A stretch of 64,000 nt of DNA from Syngnathus acus (taxonomy: Eukaryota; Chordata; Actinopteri; Syngnathiformes; Syngnathidae): NCBI RefSeq assembly GCF_901709675.1, contig NC_051091.1, forward strand, positions 7,908,967-7,972,966, written 5' to 3'. The notes beneath the pieces are model-generated. The model was not told the origin of the DNA. It worked only from the letters and a program-made list of their open reading frames with translations, and did not search any database. Below, one piece after another: positions 9,601-46,497 of the stretch; positions within the stretch are counted from its first letter, which is position 1; every line of letters starts with the position of its first letter. The position numbers and the translations under genes were made by a program.

Positions 9601-11239
9601 GTAAACAAGCTTATTTTTTACTTTCTTTTGCAGATGACAATAACATGGCAACACATAGGAGATTAAATCTGCTTGGACAAAATAAAAAACGTTTCATACT
9701 CACTTGAAACTGGGCTGCCAAAACACATGCTGTGAAATCAATACAATGGACTGTTGCTAATGAATTAATAAAATTTCATCTCTGTTGCAGGCTACTGTAA
9801 ATGTAGGACACATTTCCTCCTCTCAGTCAAGCCCTCTCATAATCATGTCCACAATTTTACAATAATCTATAGACGTGCATCGTATATCCATAGCCACATA
9901 CAGATTCTTTGTATACATTTCTGTACCATTTTTCCGCCCCATCATCTTGACCAGCAGTTCCCTCTGCATGCCGTGGGAGGAAGGGAGTGTTAAAGAAAGC
10001 ACGCACGCAAGCACAGTAGTGTGAGGCTGCTGATTCAGCCCGGGCCACTGCATTCATACATCTGCACTGCAGTGCTGCCTCTGTTCAGCCCCACGCCTTC
10101 CCTCAGTCTCTCCCTCCCTCGCTCGCTCTCTCTTTCTCTTGCATGCACATCTTACCACTCAGCCATTTTGGTGGTTGATTCAACGGCATTTCATAAATTT
10201 AAGCAGCAACAAATTCGACATCAGCACCCAAAAAAAAAACACACTAGTCACAAGTCTAACTGGAAGGCTGCTTTATTGTTTGGAAATAGATTCGTGCTCA
10301 AATGAAGACATTCTTTCACTGATTCTCACTGAATTGTCTCGTGGTTGTGCAACATGTTCCTCTCCCTGGCTGCATTAGTGGCAAGAGATAATGACATTCA
10401 AAAATTGTCCCACCCCCACCCCCACCCAGTCAGCCTGTTTTCAGCAAATCATCCCAGTCATGCTAAATCAAAAATACGGTCCATATCGTGAAGATCCAAC
10501 ATTTGAAAATGACAGAAACCTGCAAAACAGAAGGCAAGCCTTTACCAACTCAAAAGCTCGTAAACAGAACATAGGGGAGAACGATCAAGAGTGAAAGCAA
10601 GAAAGCAAGAAAGAGGAGAGAGAACTTGTCATATTTTATGATTCTACAATATGAAGTTAGTCCAGACTACATGGCGAGTTAACAATATACAAGTTCATTT
10701 GGACTCGGTACATTGCAACTATCATGCTCTGTTTTGATTCCCTCCTGGTAGTTTTGGAGCTCCGCGTCGCCGACTGTGCTGCGAGACTAACTAGAAAGCT
10801 AAAAGGCACGTGCCGTTTAGAGATATTGCACCAGAAACAAACACACAGGCAACTAAGACGACTGACTAACCCTTGGGCCTTTACACGTATCGCCATGGAG
10901 GTGATGTGAGTTTGTGACAAACATTATAATGCTCAAACACTTCACACACACGTGATGCCAGCATTAAGAATGTGGGAAAAAAAAAGCGGCAAAACATTGT
11001 TGAAAATGTAAACGAGAAGGGTATGCTGGTTGGTGCAATCCTCCCACCAAGGCAGGCTCCTGGATTCTCAGCAAGCAGCCAGTGCAACAGCATGCAGTAT
11101 GCGCTGGCACCTTTGGGTGCTGGCTGGGACAGAAGTTTTGTTATTCACCCAATATACACACAAAGTAAGCTCCATTGATCACTTGTGAAGAAAATAAATA
11201 AATAAATAGACAGGCGAGGTGCATCACATAAACTGTTCA

Positions 11240-11252
11240 TAATATATATATA

Positions 11253-11296
<44 letters not shown>
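11240..11296. repeat. (AT)n microsatellite
   Basis: A near-perfect AT dinucleotide run with one interruption, inside the probable scn8a 3' UTR. Confidence 0.9.
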
Positions 11297-11299
<3 letters not shown>

Positions 11300-13204
11300 C
11301 AATATAGCTCTGTATATGAAGGTATTGATTTGCAATATAGATTATTTTCCCTTGATCCCTTTTTTCTGTGAAAAGTGAGTAAAAAAAGTCTAGTCTGACA
11401 TGTCACAGCCTAACAAGTGTGACGGGGCAGAAGCTGGAAGCCATTCTATTTATGCTTATTTATATTTAAGTGTAAAGATTAATAGCTGTAGTTTTTTTTG
11501 ACGTAGTCCAGTATTTACAAAAAAAAACCTACTCATGCCATTAAAGTAAAATATTACATTAGGTTCTTATGAAAGTTCATTTTTAGCTTCAGAACTAAGC
11601 TTACACTTGTTTTTTTTTTTTCTGCTTTCAAACAAATCCACTTTTGGGAATGGAATACTTTTTAAATACATGACGAGCGTACGGATGAATCTTTCTGTTT
11701 ATCATTCATGGTTTAATTTGGTCAACACCCACACTGATTCTGGAGCGCTCATGCAGAAAGTGGAGTATTTGCAGGACTCGGGTTAACTATCAATAAACAG
11801 GAAGTGACATCACTGCACAGTGCTAAAGCTCTGCTGCGGCACGTGTGCTCACAGCACCGTGAGATGCGTCCGGTGCTCTGGTAGTTATTTGGTATTGAAT
11901 GCGGTGCGGAGAGGGTCGGAGCCTATGTTGTAAAAATCAGTGACATCACCTGCCAGTTTCGACTGAGGTGAATCGAGCTAACATGAACGAAGAATTGGAT
12001 TGAATGATTTCCATCTAAATGCAACCCACTACCAATTTAAGCGACACCTTTGCAAGCGAGAGCAAAACAATGGGCCTGTTTCATGCTTCTATAAGTCTAC
12101 GTGTCATAAGCAGGAAGTTCTACAACAAAACGGACCATGACTCTCACTGAAACAAGGCGGCCGGCTGAGATCGTTTCCCGTCATCGTCATCAACATCATG
12201 GCATTAAACACAAAGGCGTAAAATGTGATTTAATAAATGCGGCCGTCACATTCACTTGCATTGTGTAGCAGAGCTCAACGAGTATAATATCTCCTGAGAA
12301 AAACGGGAGGATTTTTTTTTTTGTTTTTTTTATCCAAGCATTGCATACAATTCTCGGGTCTCTGTTGAGAGCGAAATAAAATACCGTAATCCAAAAAGAA
12401 AATAGACATTTAGTCACAAACCCCCTTTCACCGATGAAGAACAACAAGGCAGATCTCTTTGGCTTCTTCACACACTCCAATGCTTACCTTTCTCATTACT
12501 CAACTGAAATCAGACAAACATGTTCCCCTCGACGTTTTCTTAAACGAGGCTTATAAAACGGGAAAAACAAGAAGGGGAAAAACGCACACACGCGCACACT
12601 TACGTGAATAAGCTCAAGATCTCCTCTCAGCCCTTTCAGAAAAGAAATGCATCACCAATAAAAAAAAATTAAAAAAAAGGCCATACTTGTAAAATCCCCA
12701 CTGACCACTACAAACAATAAAAGCAAATGGAGCATTACATAGGTGCATAGAAACGTTAAATATAAGCTTCTGATTTTCTGACATTACGTCCTTCATTTTT
12801 CTTTCTACATCTTTGAGAGCAGCAGATCCATATTCACATTACAACTGCAATCCACTAGTGTGTGTGTGTGTGTTTTAATATACCAGCATTTTCCATTCTT
12901 CTATTTATAGAGGCAACAATTGTAATGTCTGGAGTGAGGGACAAGGTTTCCGTTTGGGGGATGATCGACCCTCGTTATCGCGCCACCGCAGTGTTAGTGT
13001 CTTGTGGACTATGAAAAGTTCATGCAAGAGTTCTGGTCAAAAACATGCCATCATGCAAATCATTTCTATGCATTGAACAAGCACAATTACCTATGTTTTT
13101 GTTTTGGAAACCGTTCGGAGTAAATGTACGGAAGCCCTTGGCCTGAGTTCACCCCCGTAATAAACAAACCCTAAACAAATTGGTGTGAAAGCCCATGTTC
13201 CAAC

Positions 13205-13232
13205 AGAAGAAGAAGAAGAAGAAGAAGAAGAA
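13205..13232. repeat. (GAA)n microsatellite
   Basis: About nine AGA/GAA triplets on the + strand (TTC on the scn8a transcript), within its probable 3' UTR. Confidence 0.9.
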
Positions 13233-13769
13233 AAAACAACAACATTCGGACGTGGCTATATAAATAATGGGAGTTAAGTGGCATGGGCAAAATGCTAAAT
13301 AGTGTTCCTTTTATATTGGTTTGCATTTTTGCTGCTCACATCAACAATTTCTAGCTTGAATAACACCAAAATACTCCCGATGCGCTCTATTATTTGTCTT
13401 TCTCTCATTTTGCTCTCCGAGACGTTTCAGTCCTTGCGCAGTGCAACTCTGGCAAGAGTTTCCTTATCTTTCCCGAAAGGCCGTCGTCTTCTTTTGGAAT
13501 CCGTGAAATCCTCCGTTTGAAGCTCCTTGTCTCCCCCGTGGACGTGACTCATCGAGATACAATGATGTCCCAGCTGATTATGAGAGGAGTTCGAGAGCCT
13601 TCGAGCCGTCGTCGACAGTGTGAGCGCTTCCCTCTGAAGGCTGGAACGAAAAACACTGAATCTTTTCTGACTTGCAAATGAAATAATCTGTACATCCGTG
13701 CGGGTGTGAGTTTCCTGGTGTTGTTATAATTTGTGGTGTTAATAGCGTGATTATTATTATCCCATCGCC

Positions 13770-37786
<24,017 letters not shown>

Positions 37787-37842
37787 GTTTTCATCCTGCA
37801 GCTAGTTCTTCTTTATTTGTTTTCCATAGCAGACATCCAGCT

Positions 37843-40800
37843 CTGAAAGACAAAAGCATTTATGAATAAGACAATCATTTACATCAACGAAAAAGATTTA
37901 TTTTTGCATGTTTGCTTAACTGAATGGGAGCCACGGTAGAAAATGGATGGAAAATTCTTTTCCACTCCGCGAGCTGCTTAAATTGCTCGGCCGAACAAAT
38001 GCAATGTTACAGACGTGAAATTCAATAAGCAAGAAGGAAGTCCACGGGCGGATTGATCCAACAATTCAGTACCATCACCTCAGCACCACCCAGAAGAGGA
38101 ATGAACTGCGCTTGAAGTAACCCAACCTCGCTCAACCTCCAAGTATCCTTCCACCCATTGATCTACTTTCAAGGTGATTGCAAGTGGGATGCAGAAGCAC
38201 GGCCGTGTCACTGGACAAGACTGTGGAAGAGTCGTCAATACACTCATGAGTCCACAGGACAACACGTCACAATGCAATCTGAGCGGGGCATTTTTTGATT
38301 ACAACCTGGGCAGACACACTCCACAATGAATCCTCAATAATAAGCAATCTCAAACAAAATGTATTAAGAGTCATGTGGGTCGGAGACGAGGAAAAAAAAA
38401 TAATTGCTGAGTCTCGTTTGTCTCCCAAAAAGCTTGTCGATGTTCAGTGAGGCGCTGTGTCCTTTGTGCAGGGTAAGACACACACACGTACACACACACG
38501 CGCACACACACAGCGCTGTCTGCATCCCATCATTTGACACAAAGCCGCTTCATTCCTCTTCCTCCGTTTGTCTAATTACCTGACATCTGATTGGAGTTGG
38601 TTGGATTTGGTCAAAAGAGGAAGAGGAGCCACAGTTACTTTGATTAGAGACACACTTCACGCACGCACACACACACACACACACGGCTTGCAATATAAAA
38701 CGCTGATCTGTCATCCCCTGCAGTCATTTCTTATTGCTGCTACCACCAAAATGCAAGCAGTGAAGGGCAAACTTAATTCAAGATGTAGACTTGAGGATTG
38801 TATAACTAAAGTTGATTTTGCATTCCATAAATTCAAGTAATTTCAAGTTGAATTTGACATAATAATGAGAAAAGTTATTCTCTTGTCATGAAAAGATTGA
38901 GAACATGGTTTGAGTGCTTGTGACTTTTGTACATTCCAGATATTACATTTTTATATACAATGGCAGCGTAAATTTTGAACAAACATAGGCCTTAAAAAAA
39001 AAATTTGCCTTTTCCTTTTTTAATGGGCCGGACGGTATAATGTTGTCTTGAGGAGTCTGACATTGGTTTCAATGTGGGCCGTCTTTCAACCGCAAAATTG
39101 AGACTAAATAAATAGCGCCTCTGCTGTTGCAACCAGATACTGCACTGAATTTGGCCTCATTTTCATTCAAGGGGAAGTCAAGTACAACATTTTCCACACA
39201 ATATGTTTTACGTGGCCCCCACTAGTCTAAACACTGAATTCTATTGAATATTGATTAGTATGATTAATATGAGCCCTTGGGCATTGTGTTGGCATTTTCA
39301 GTCAAAAGCAAGAGGCAATATAAGGCAAAATGGCCGCCCTGCAAGATGGATAAAAACGGGTGGATTTTTTTTTTTTTTTTTTTTGCTTAATTCATATTCC
39401 GCAAACACCATATTATCCAGAATAATATGTCTGGGCACTTAGAACATATTAATGGACAGAATATTTTTGACTTGACTTTGGCCTTAAGGCCCAATTAATC
39501 ACCTATTAAATCCAGACGGATGATAAAAATCAGCAGAACGACGAAATTGATTAATTGAATACAGCCCAAGTTTTTGTTTTGTTTTTTACATTCTGTTATT
39601 AAAAGTGATCAACGTTTCTTTTTCCTTCTACGACTTTTAGGAATGTAAAGATTTTAAACCTGTTGAAATGAGATCAAATCGACTGGCAGACCAGTGTCCC
39701 CTAACAGATTGTGTTTGACCTTGGAGGTTCTACCAAATGCATTAAATAAAGTAAACCAACAATTACAATAGCTTCCACAACATTCCCTCATTAGTAAATA
39801 ATTAGATAATAACCAACAGGACCAAAGGAGTTCATAATTCATTTCTGTCACCCCCGCTCCTCCAGAAATGCATTTTTTCAAGTATTGCACTGCTGTATCT
39901 TACTTAAAATCGAATAGGCCCGTGTCCAGCCTCACTGATGAGAATGGCTGCCAAATAATAAAGGCCTCAAATAACCTCCCATACACACTCACCTATGTGT
40001 GCAATTTCATTCATGCACTGATCAAAAGATGAGTTCGGAGCATCCACCAAAATAAATGCGCTAATGTCGGAACATATACGACGCGACGTTTTCGCCCTTC
40101 TTCTCATCATTAAGATGTATCCAAAATCATGTAAGAGGCATTCGGTAGCAGCAAAGTGTTGTACAGCCAAAGTCTAAAATGACCTACTGCAGTATGGAAC
40201 AGTATATTGCTGCTATGGGACCACATTAACTCATATAGGGCAGCGATTATATCCTGACAACTCAAAGCAGCCCAAATCAGCAGAACTCGGTCCATACCGC
40301 AGAGAGCATACATTTATAAATAATCCTCCTCTGGGCTATTTACCACACCCCAATGGAGCACACGAGGGGGGAATGAACAAAAGGGGGTGCCACCGCGAGT
40401 ATTCCCAAAGTAAAGACGCATCTTTTCGGGGGGACAATGGTGCAAAGATGGGGGTGATGAGATGCATCAAAAGGAAAAAAAAATCATGATGGAAAGGCAT
40501 CATCAGAAATGGAAACAGGATAGTCACTGCGGCCACTGGGAGAAGTTTGATCACACTTTGTATCTGCGTATGCTGTGTGGACCAGTCTCATGTCTTTCCG
40601 AACATGCAAGGCCAACACCCCAAACAAACATGCTGACTCTCGCTTTACCGTCTTCAAAAAAAAAATAGATCACCAGCCAGCAAACGCACGTTCAGATTAG
40701 CGACAGTCTTGTCGTTATTGTACAAAGCAGAGTTTGGTGAGCCCGCGCCATCCCTCCGTGGGAGACAGGAAGGATGCTGAGAGGGGGAGCGTTCTGCGGC

Positions 40801-40890
40801 AACGGGATGCAGTCAGTGGCCAAAGTAGGACTGCGACCCGCGCGGCGACCGAACGATGGCACAAAGCGCTAAAACAGGTTGACTACTTAC
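37843..40890. other. First scn8a intron, no gene seen
   Basis: About 3 kb between the probable non-coding first exon and the start-codon exon (acceptor TTTTGTCTTTCAG, 37842/37843). CA runs at about 38477-38512 and 38661-38685. No coding exon recognised. Confidence 0.6.
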
Positions 40891-41030
40891 TTTCCCGCGC
40901 CTCAACAAGAATCCGCACGGCGTTCGTAGGAATGCAGGTGTAGAAAAGAGTGCGGAGCAACTGCGGTTGTCGCCATATTGCTGCTGCCGATGCTCAAGCC
41001 GCAGCTGCTATCTTGGCTCGGCGTGCGCGC
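40891..41030 (-). promoter_or_regulatory. scn8a: Probable scn8a non-coding first exon and CpG-rich promoter
   Basis: On the minus strand a CpG-dense stretch with CAATATGGCGACAAC leads to GCGCGGGAAA followed by a strong donor GTAAGTAG (exon end at 40891). The local GC and CpG content is far above the surrounding introns. It sits upstream of the start-codon exon, whose acceptor shows that a 5' exon is needed. The transcription start is not defined. Confidence 0.55.
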
Positions 41031-41039
41031 GGCTGCCCT

Positions 41040-42221
41040 GCATAATTGATGACTCTGGGCAAATTGTTAGGGAGTGTCGGCAAATGCCTGCAGTCTCAAC
41101 AACGAATGGAAGACCGCAGCAACGCAGGTGATACAAGTTCTAAATGCGCTGGACAGCCTGGGCGCTGTCGGGAACGCTCAACGGAAAGATCAATTTGGTT
41201 CAAGCGCAGCCCTCAAAACGAGACTTGAAAATTTAACGATTAGAGTCAAATGTTCGATCATCAAGCATGAGCGTTACAAGGTTGCACCTCCCTGGATCAA
41301 TGCAAGGAGAAATCCCGTACTGTGAAGACTCCGCATTACCTCGGGGCGATGTCCCACCAGGTGGCGCTGTCGGTCTTATAATATGCATTTTCTATTTAAT
41401 ACAGAGTGTCCAACCCAATGTCAGATGGGATTACCAGTTCACCTTTGACGATAAGGGCTCTAGAAAATGGAGGAAAACAGAAATGAAAATGCATAATAAT
41501 GATAGTCATCATCATCATAATCATTGCATTATGAATTATCTTATGGAACACGGATACATGGGAGAACATAGAGACTGAGCTCTGATTGAGCAACAAAAAT
41601 CTAAAAACAAACACTACAAATGGAGAGATAGTGTTGGGAATAAATGAATACAATTTGATGGAACCAATATTACGCATACATAGGCCTATAGCGATTTTGG
41701 TGGTTGAAACGGCTTTTTACTGATTTCAACGGGGAAAGCTGATATGAATGACTTGAGTAACGAGCAACGGGGAGAGCTGATATGAATGACTTGAGTGACG
41801 AGCGTGTTCAAATCAAACTCGTATGTCAATGTCACCCATTCACCCATCACTAAAGTCAAGTTTGACCTCGCCGGCAACTTATGGTTATTGTTTTATGAGC
41901 TCTTCTGCTCTCTAGCGGCTATTGATCGCACTACAGCTTAAAAGTTGACGCTTGTCAGATGAGCTTCCGGTTGTAGTATTGGCGGTAATATTAGAATATA
42001 TTAGATATATAAAATATAGTGTCGGTTGCTTCAATGTAGAACAAACGAATAGACGGCCAGTAATTCTTTCATACTGTAAGCAAACTGTAGCAGTGAAAAT
42101 GAACATTGCACGATTAGTTAATGAGTTCTTGTGTTTTCTTTTGAAATGTCATAGGCATTTGCGACATTGATGACGGTGTCCAACTTAACTTGCGCAGTTA
42201 TCTATTGACAGCCAAGACTGG
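41040..42221. other. Intergenic region between divergent scn8a and tmt1a
   Basis: About 1.2 kb. A near-duplicate of about 45 bp (CTGATATGAATGACTTGAGT) occurs twice around 41740-41800. No gene recognised. Confidence 0.5.
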
Positions 42222-43659
42222 ATGGTCACATTCTGGTTCCAAATGTCTTTTCTGATGACATTTTGTACTTTAGTCGTCAGAGTATTATGTGTGCCCTTGA
42301 ACCTGCTGGAAGCCGTGGGCTTGTACAAACTCTACAAACATGTCGCTCCGTTTTGCCTGTATCATGTCTCCAAGCTGTACAACAAGAAGATGCACGAAAG
42401 GAAGAAGGAGCTGTTCGCGTGCCTGTCTGAGTTCAAGCAACCCGGACAGCAGCTCACCATCTTGGAGGTCGGCTGCGGCACCGGCTCCAATTTCAGATTT
42501 TACCCGGCTGGTTGCAAGGCAAGGCAGCTTTACAACATAGCTCAATGTGCTTGCTTTACATAGTTCAAAATACAACATTTAAAGTACAAAAAAAATAAAT
42601 AATAATCCAAGCCATTTAAAAGAAAATTTGGGAGGAATTGAAGAATTTAAGACATTTGAAAGCAAAAGGTAGTTCACGAAAGAACGCACAGTGCAAGAAC
42701 AAGGTTTTCGAAATGTTGATTATAGAAAGGCTTTAAGACCTTGATCATAGGTATGGGGAAAAAGTTTTTTTTTTTTAATTTAATTTAAAAGCATTCCCAC
42801 ATAAATTCTCTTGACAGCTTATTATATTTGTGCGCAGCATAACAGCTAAATGCTGATTCTTCATGTTTTGCTTTGAGCTCTGGGCATCACTAATTGACCT
42901 GAGTATGCTGACCTTACAACCCTACCGTGTTTATTTGTAAAAAATGTTTTCAATGTATTCAGAATCGAAACCATTCAGTGACTTATTCACCAGTAGCAGG
43001 ATTTTAAAATCCATTCTACAGCTGACTGGAATAATATGTTCTGATCTCTTTGTGCCAGGTGATCTGCACGGACAACAACGTGCACTATGTGAAGTACCTG
43101 CAAAGGAACATGCTCGAGAACCCCCACATCACGTATGAGAAGTTTGTGGAGGTCTCAGCGGAGGACATGCGCTCGTTTGAGGATGGGTGCGTGGATGTGG
43201 TGGTGTGCACGTTGGTGCTCTGCTCGGTGGACAATGTCTCGCAAAGTCTGAGGGAGGTGCGTCGCGTTCTGAGGCCTGTAAGTCGAGTTTCTCTCATAGA
43301 ATTTCCCTTGTTATATTTTATACTCCTAGAGATGCTAACTTGTCCTAGTGGCACAAAACTAAGTCCAAAAAAAATCCAACAATGTCCAGATAAATGTTTA
43401 ACACCAACCGATATTTTCCTTGCAGCGTGGAGCCTTCTTTTTTCTCGAGCATGTTGTCGCAGAGCCGTCGACGTGGACGTATTTCTTCCAGCACGTCCTG
43501 AAGCCTGTGTGCTACTACATTGGTGATGGATGTCAGGTCACCCGGGCAACATGGACACATCTGGAATCTGCCGGCTTCTCTGACCTCAAACTAAGACATA
43601 TGAACGCGCCACTCATCTTCTTCAACAAACCACACATCATGGGTTATGGAGTAAAATAG
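42222..43659 (+). CDS. tmt1a: Thiol methyltransferase 1A-like (METTL7A family), copy 1, three exons
   Basis: SAM-dependent methyltransferase family anchored in ER and lipid-droplet membranes by an N-terminal hydrophobic segment; human members methylate alkyl thiols. Exons 42222-42518, 43059-43277, 43426-43659 join in frame to 249 residues (242 from the next ATG at 42243; human about 244). The N-terminus is hydrophobic (FLMTFCTLVVRVLCVPL). The SAM-binding motif is LEVGCGTGSNFRFYP, then DVVVCTLVLCSV, REVRRVLRP and RGAFFFLEHVV; it ends PHIMGYGVK. The first intron has a GC donor (TGCAAG then GCAAGG) and interrupts the protein right after the SAM motif, where copy 2 has no intron. The start could be either ATG. 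Fish members are often annotated simply as methyltransferase-like 7A. Confidence 0.88.
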
Positions 43660-44374
43660 ATTTATGGCCCACTCACCTGACACTTGAGGCCACCTCTGGT
43701 CCATAGTGCTGATCGCCAAGGCACTTCTGATGCTCATTTTATTTTTCTAGTCAAGGGATTCAAAGCACATTTCATTTTTAATAGGAACCCTGCTCATTAA
43801 TTTGCGTCTAACACAGGTCTTGATAAAGTATCTTTTGTTGGAGCCTATCCCAGCTCACTTGCAGAACACCCATAGGTTAACAAATATTTAAAATCTCACA
43901 ATGAACTATTTAAAGTCTTGATGAACCTCACGCGAATGTTTTGGAAATGTTGGAGAAAATATTTCGTTTTGAAATGCAACAGCAGAAGACGATTTAAAAA
44001 GAAATCTGGTGTTTAACGTTATCGACACGATCCAACTCGACTTCAGAAAGTTCCTGGTTACAATGCTCAGAGTTTGCATTTTGCTGAAACAGAGTGGCTA
44101 AGTATCAAAAGGGATTATTTTATCGTTGCACTGATGTGCGTGCGTCATAATGCTTTTATTTTGAAGGCGCCCAACGCACCTCAATGGCGGCCTGTTAACG
44201 TCATACAATAGTGGGAGTCGCAGTGATGCAATAGCGCTCTCTTGTGGTAGACTATGTGAAGCGCATCAAACATTATCAGGCGATTACTTCGTGCGTATAA
44301 TCTTCCTACGAGGCGTGTTTTCTTTCGTTTTCAGAAGTCTGACCGGGATTGCCGAGTCCTACCAAGTATTAAGT
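43660..44374. other. Spacer between the two tmt1a copies
   Basis: About 0.7 kb including 3' UTR of copy 1 and promoter/5' UTR of copy 2. No other gene seen. Confidence 0.6.
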
Positions 44375-45700
44375 ATGAGTTCTTTTCTCCTAAAAGCGTG
44401 CAGGCTCCTTTGCTTGTTGTTGACTTTGCCCTTGCGTCTGGCGAAGACACTTGGTTTACTCGCCGCCTACAAACGCCTTTTTCCACTGCTAGTCTACAAC
44501 ATCACAATTTCGTACAACAACAAAATGCACCGCATGAAGAAAGAGCTCTTCCGAAACGTGCACGGCTTTGCAAACAGCGACGGTTCGCTCCGTCTGCTTG
44601 AGATCGGCAGCGGCACCGGGGCAAACTTTCAGTTCTACCCGTATGGGTGCACGGTGCTGTGCGTGGACCTCAATCCGCACTTCGAAACGTACTTGAAGAA
44701 GAGCATGGACGAAAATAAGCACCTGACATATGAGGCTTTTCTGGTTGCCTCTGCCGAGGACATGAAGGAGCTGGATGACGAGTCTGTGGACGTTGTTGTA
44801 TGCACGTTGGTGCTGTGTTCTGTCAAAGACGTGAAGATGGTTCTTCGGGAGGTTCGGCGTGTGCTGAAAACTGTGAGTGTCCTCATATGAGGGCTTGATT
44901 AAAAAAAAACAAAAAGACAGGAGTTTGACTTTGCATTTTTGTCATACAAAAACACAAATCATGACTAATAGACAAAGCAGGTATGCAGGCCTGCCTGCAC
45001 GATACATATGCATGTTTAAAATGCAATTATTCATTACATTTTAAATATTGTATACAATTCATCTGCATGTTGCAAAGGGAGGCTGTGGATGCATGGCTAC
45101 CTGCCCTTTGATGCACAAACCATACTATGGACATGCTATGAATACAACATGGACACAAAATGTGTGGCCATAAAATAGATGTGACCCAATTAGCACAATT
45201 AACAAGAAAAATATTTCTGACTGCCCTCCAGACACAAGGCTAGGCTTCATTTCATTTGTTGATGGACTAAAATTTGTTTGTAGAAGTGGAGTCCTCCTTA
45301 TACCTATATATAGATCATGACAGGAGTGGGAAACATCTTCAATGTAACCAAATGCTGGGGGACCATGCAAGCACAGTCTCCACACACTGAGCAAAATTAA
45401 TTCAAACAATCAAACCAAGTCTGATGAATTAAATGTATAAACACTAACACTGTATTTGTCTTCTAGGGTGGAGCCTTCTATTTTATGGAACATGTGGTGT
45501 CAAAGCCCTCAACATGGACATACTTCCTCCAATATATAATCGACCCTTTGTGGTTCTATATCGGAGATGGGTGTAGCGTTACAAGAGCGACCTGGGAAGA
45601 GCTGGAGTCAGCTGGCTTTTCTGAGCTCCACCTCAAACACTTTGAGGCGCCAGTGACTTTAATGATACGGCCTCATATCATGGGCTATTCCATCAAGTAA
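44375..45700 (+). CDS. tmt1a: Thiol methyltransferase 1A-like (METTL7A family), copy 2, two exons
   Basis: Exons 44375-44872 (donor ACT then GTGAGT) and 45467-45700 (acceptor TTGTCTTCTAG) give 243 residues. An N-terminal hydrophobic anchor (RLLCLLLTLPLRLAKTLGLL) precedes LLEIGSGTGANFQFYP, CVDLNPHFETY, VASAEDMKELDDES, VDVVVCTLVLCSV, REVRRVLK and GGAFYFMEHVV; it ends PHIMGYSIK. The motif I cysteine of copy 1 is serine here. An upstream in-frame ATG at 44291 would add 28 residues; the ATG at 44375 places the hydrophobic anchor at the N-terminus as in the family and is preferred. The two-exon layout is like the human genes. Tandem to copy 1, convergent with atf1. Confidence 0.9.
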
Positions 45701-46497
45701 AATTTTAGACAGACTGTTCTCATCAGTCTTATGATATAAATCAATTAACATACTGCTGAGCACTTGATCCAACATGCAATTCATAACAATTTGACTCAAT
45801 TTATATTATCCTTTTTTTGTTGTAGGAAAAAGTTGCCTATGCCTCGCTGAGACGTTCACTCATGCCAAAAAATGATGAGCAAAGATAGAGTGAAAATATA
45901 TATTATTTACTTACATCATCAGCAACATTTCATACACTGTTCCACAAGGCCGCCCTTTCCACCATGAAACAACATATTACCCTGACACTGTGCAATATTT
46001 TGTCCAGATTGTCTCAGAATGAACAATCACACTGTAATTCTGTTACCCTTTACATCCCTTTGCACAAAGTATGAAAATTGTAACATTTCCTTATTGGGAA
46101 TAATAGAAATTTCTGTGTAGCAAACGTGTTCACATAGAACTAATACAGTCGATTCTGTAAATGCTGTTGGTAGACCTAAAAAAACACCAAACAGCATTTC
46201 TTTTTTTTAAACAAGAGCATTTAGAAATTGAGAGTCAAAAGGTAAAAAGCTCATCATTTCAAACCTCCCAGTTTAAAAAATATACACAACTATAAATGTT
46301 ATAGCATTAGTAAATAAAAAAAATAGCTGGAAAAAAAGTCCAAATTCTTTTTGTTTCGATATATGTCTATATCATTGTTACATTGAGCGGAGTAAAAAGA
46401 TTGTGGATGTCAACCTGAAGCGTTCCCAGAAACACGAGGGTGTCCAAAAAAGCTGAGAGCTGTTCCCGCTAGCACACGAGTCTCTGCACTTGCACTT

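Larger units (their letters stand above)
10245..13769 (-). other. scn8a: Probable scn8a 3' UTR
   Basis: About 3.5 kb of non-coding sequence follows the stop codon. The first AATAAA I found on the minus strand is at 10272-10277 (TTTATT on +), followed in transcript sense by a GTGTG plus T-run, the usual context of a cleavage site. The stretch includes an AT dinucleotide tract (about 11240-11296), a TG run (about 12860) and a GAA run (13205-13232). Transcript data would fix the true end. Confidence 0.5.

Noticed and set aside
44291-44374. 28-residue N-terminal extension of tmt1a copy 2
   Set aside because: Family members begin just before the hydrophobic anchor; the ATG at 44375 fits the usual length.
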